Positions 5,351 to 5,377 of a stretch of DNA of 5,377 nucleotides are shown here, piece by piece. Each line of letters begins with the position of its first letter. Positions within the stretch are counted from its first letter, which is position 1. The position numbers and the translations under genes were made by a program. Source of the stretch: Chloroflexota bacterium. GTDB lineage: Bacteria; Chloroflexota; Limnocylindria; Limnocylindrales; CSP1-4. The notes below the pieces were generated by a model that was not told the origin of the DNA, searched no databases, and saw only the letters and a program-made list of their open reading frames with translations. The DNA is taken from the NCBI GenBank assembly GCA_021786265.1, contig JAJYNP010000156.1:1-5377 (forward strand), given 5' to 3'.

Positions 5351-5377
5351 GGTCCCGCGTGCCGCTCCGGCGCGGCC
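5347..5377 (+). CDS. Possible start of a third operon gene (partial)
   Basis: ATG at 5347-5349 overlaps the exporter's TGA as ATGA, the commonest coupling arrangement in compact operons. Only ten complete codons (MRSRVPLRRG) are inside the window and they show no domain; the basic start could precede a signal peptide or a membrane segment, but this cannot be judged. Called from position alone. Confidence 0.35.
   Translation, partial: MRSRVPLRRG

Overview
This is a very GC-rich window with strong G/C third-position preference, GTG starts and at least two promoters whose -10 box sits about 6-7 nt before a start codon (leaderless style). Together these suggest a high-GC Actinomycetota or Chloroflexota genome, probably environmental. 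I cannot place it more precisely from sequence alone.

Layout. (1) From base 1012 leftward to the window edge, on the minus strand, runs a secreted protein of at least 337 codons that is still open at the edge. It has a signal peptide, a unique N-terminal domain, and then tandem repeats of 106 residues that look like DUF5979 surface domains; the part of the second repeat that is visible is nucleotide-identical to the first. (2) Bases 1013-1445 are a divergent non-coding stretch with a pair of GGTAC repeats and candidate promoters. (3) Bases 1446-2876, plus strand, encode a 12-helix MFS permease with an 8 x 9-bp in-frame minisatellite (Gly-Ser-Val repeats) in its central loop. (4) Bases 2877-3414 are a gene graveyard: the 5' end of an XRE-type helix-turn-helix regulator is cut off after about 40-45 codons and joined head-on to an antisense, twice-frameshifted N-terminal fragment of the hydrogenase nickel chaperone gene hypA. 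(5) Bases 3415-5350 are a compact operon of a MarR-family regulator overlapping by 8 bp an EntS-like (MFS_3) exporter. A third gene appears to start in the exporter's stop codon (ATGA) and leaves the window.

How it works together. The clearest functional unit is the MarR-exporter pair. A 14-bp perfect palindrome lies across the MarR start codon, directly after a TAGTAT -10 box, so the regulator very likely represses its own leaderless transcript and thereby the exporter. The first MFS gene has no visible regulator of its own, although the divergent region and the broken XRE gene flank it. I did not find a clear multi-gene novel system. The most unusual items are the hypA/XRE chimera, the coding minisatellite, the perfect repeat in the surface protein, and the operator on the start codon.
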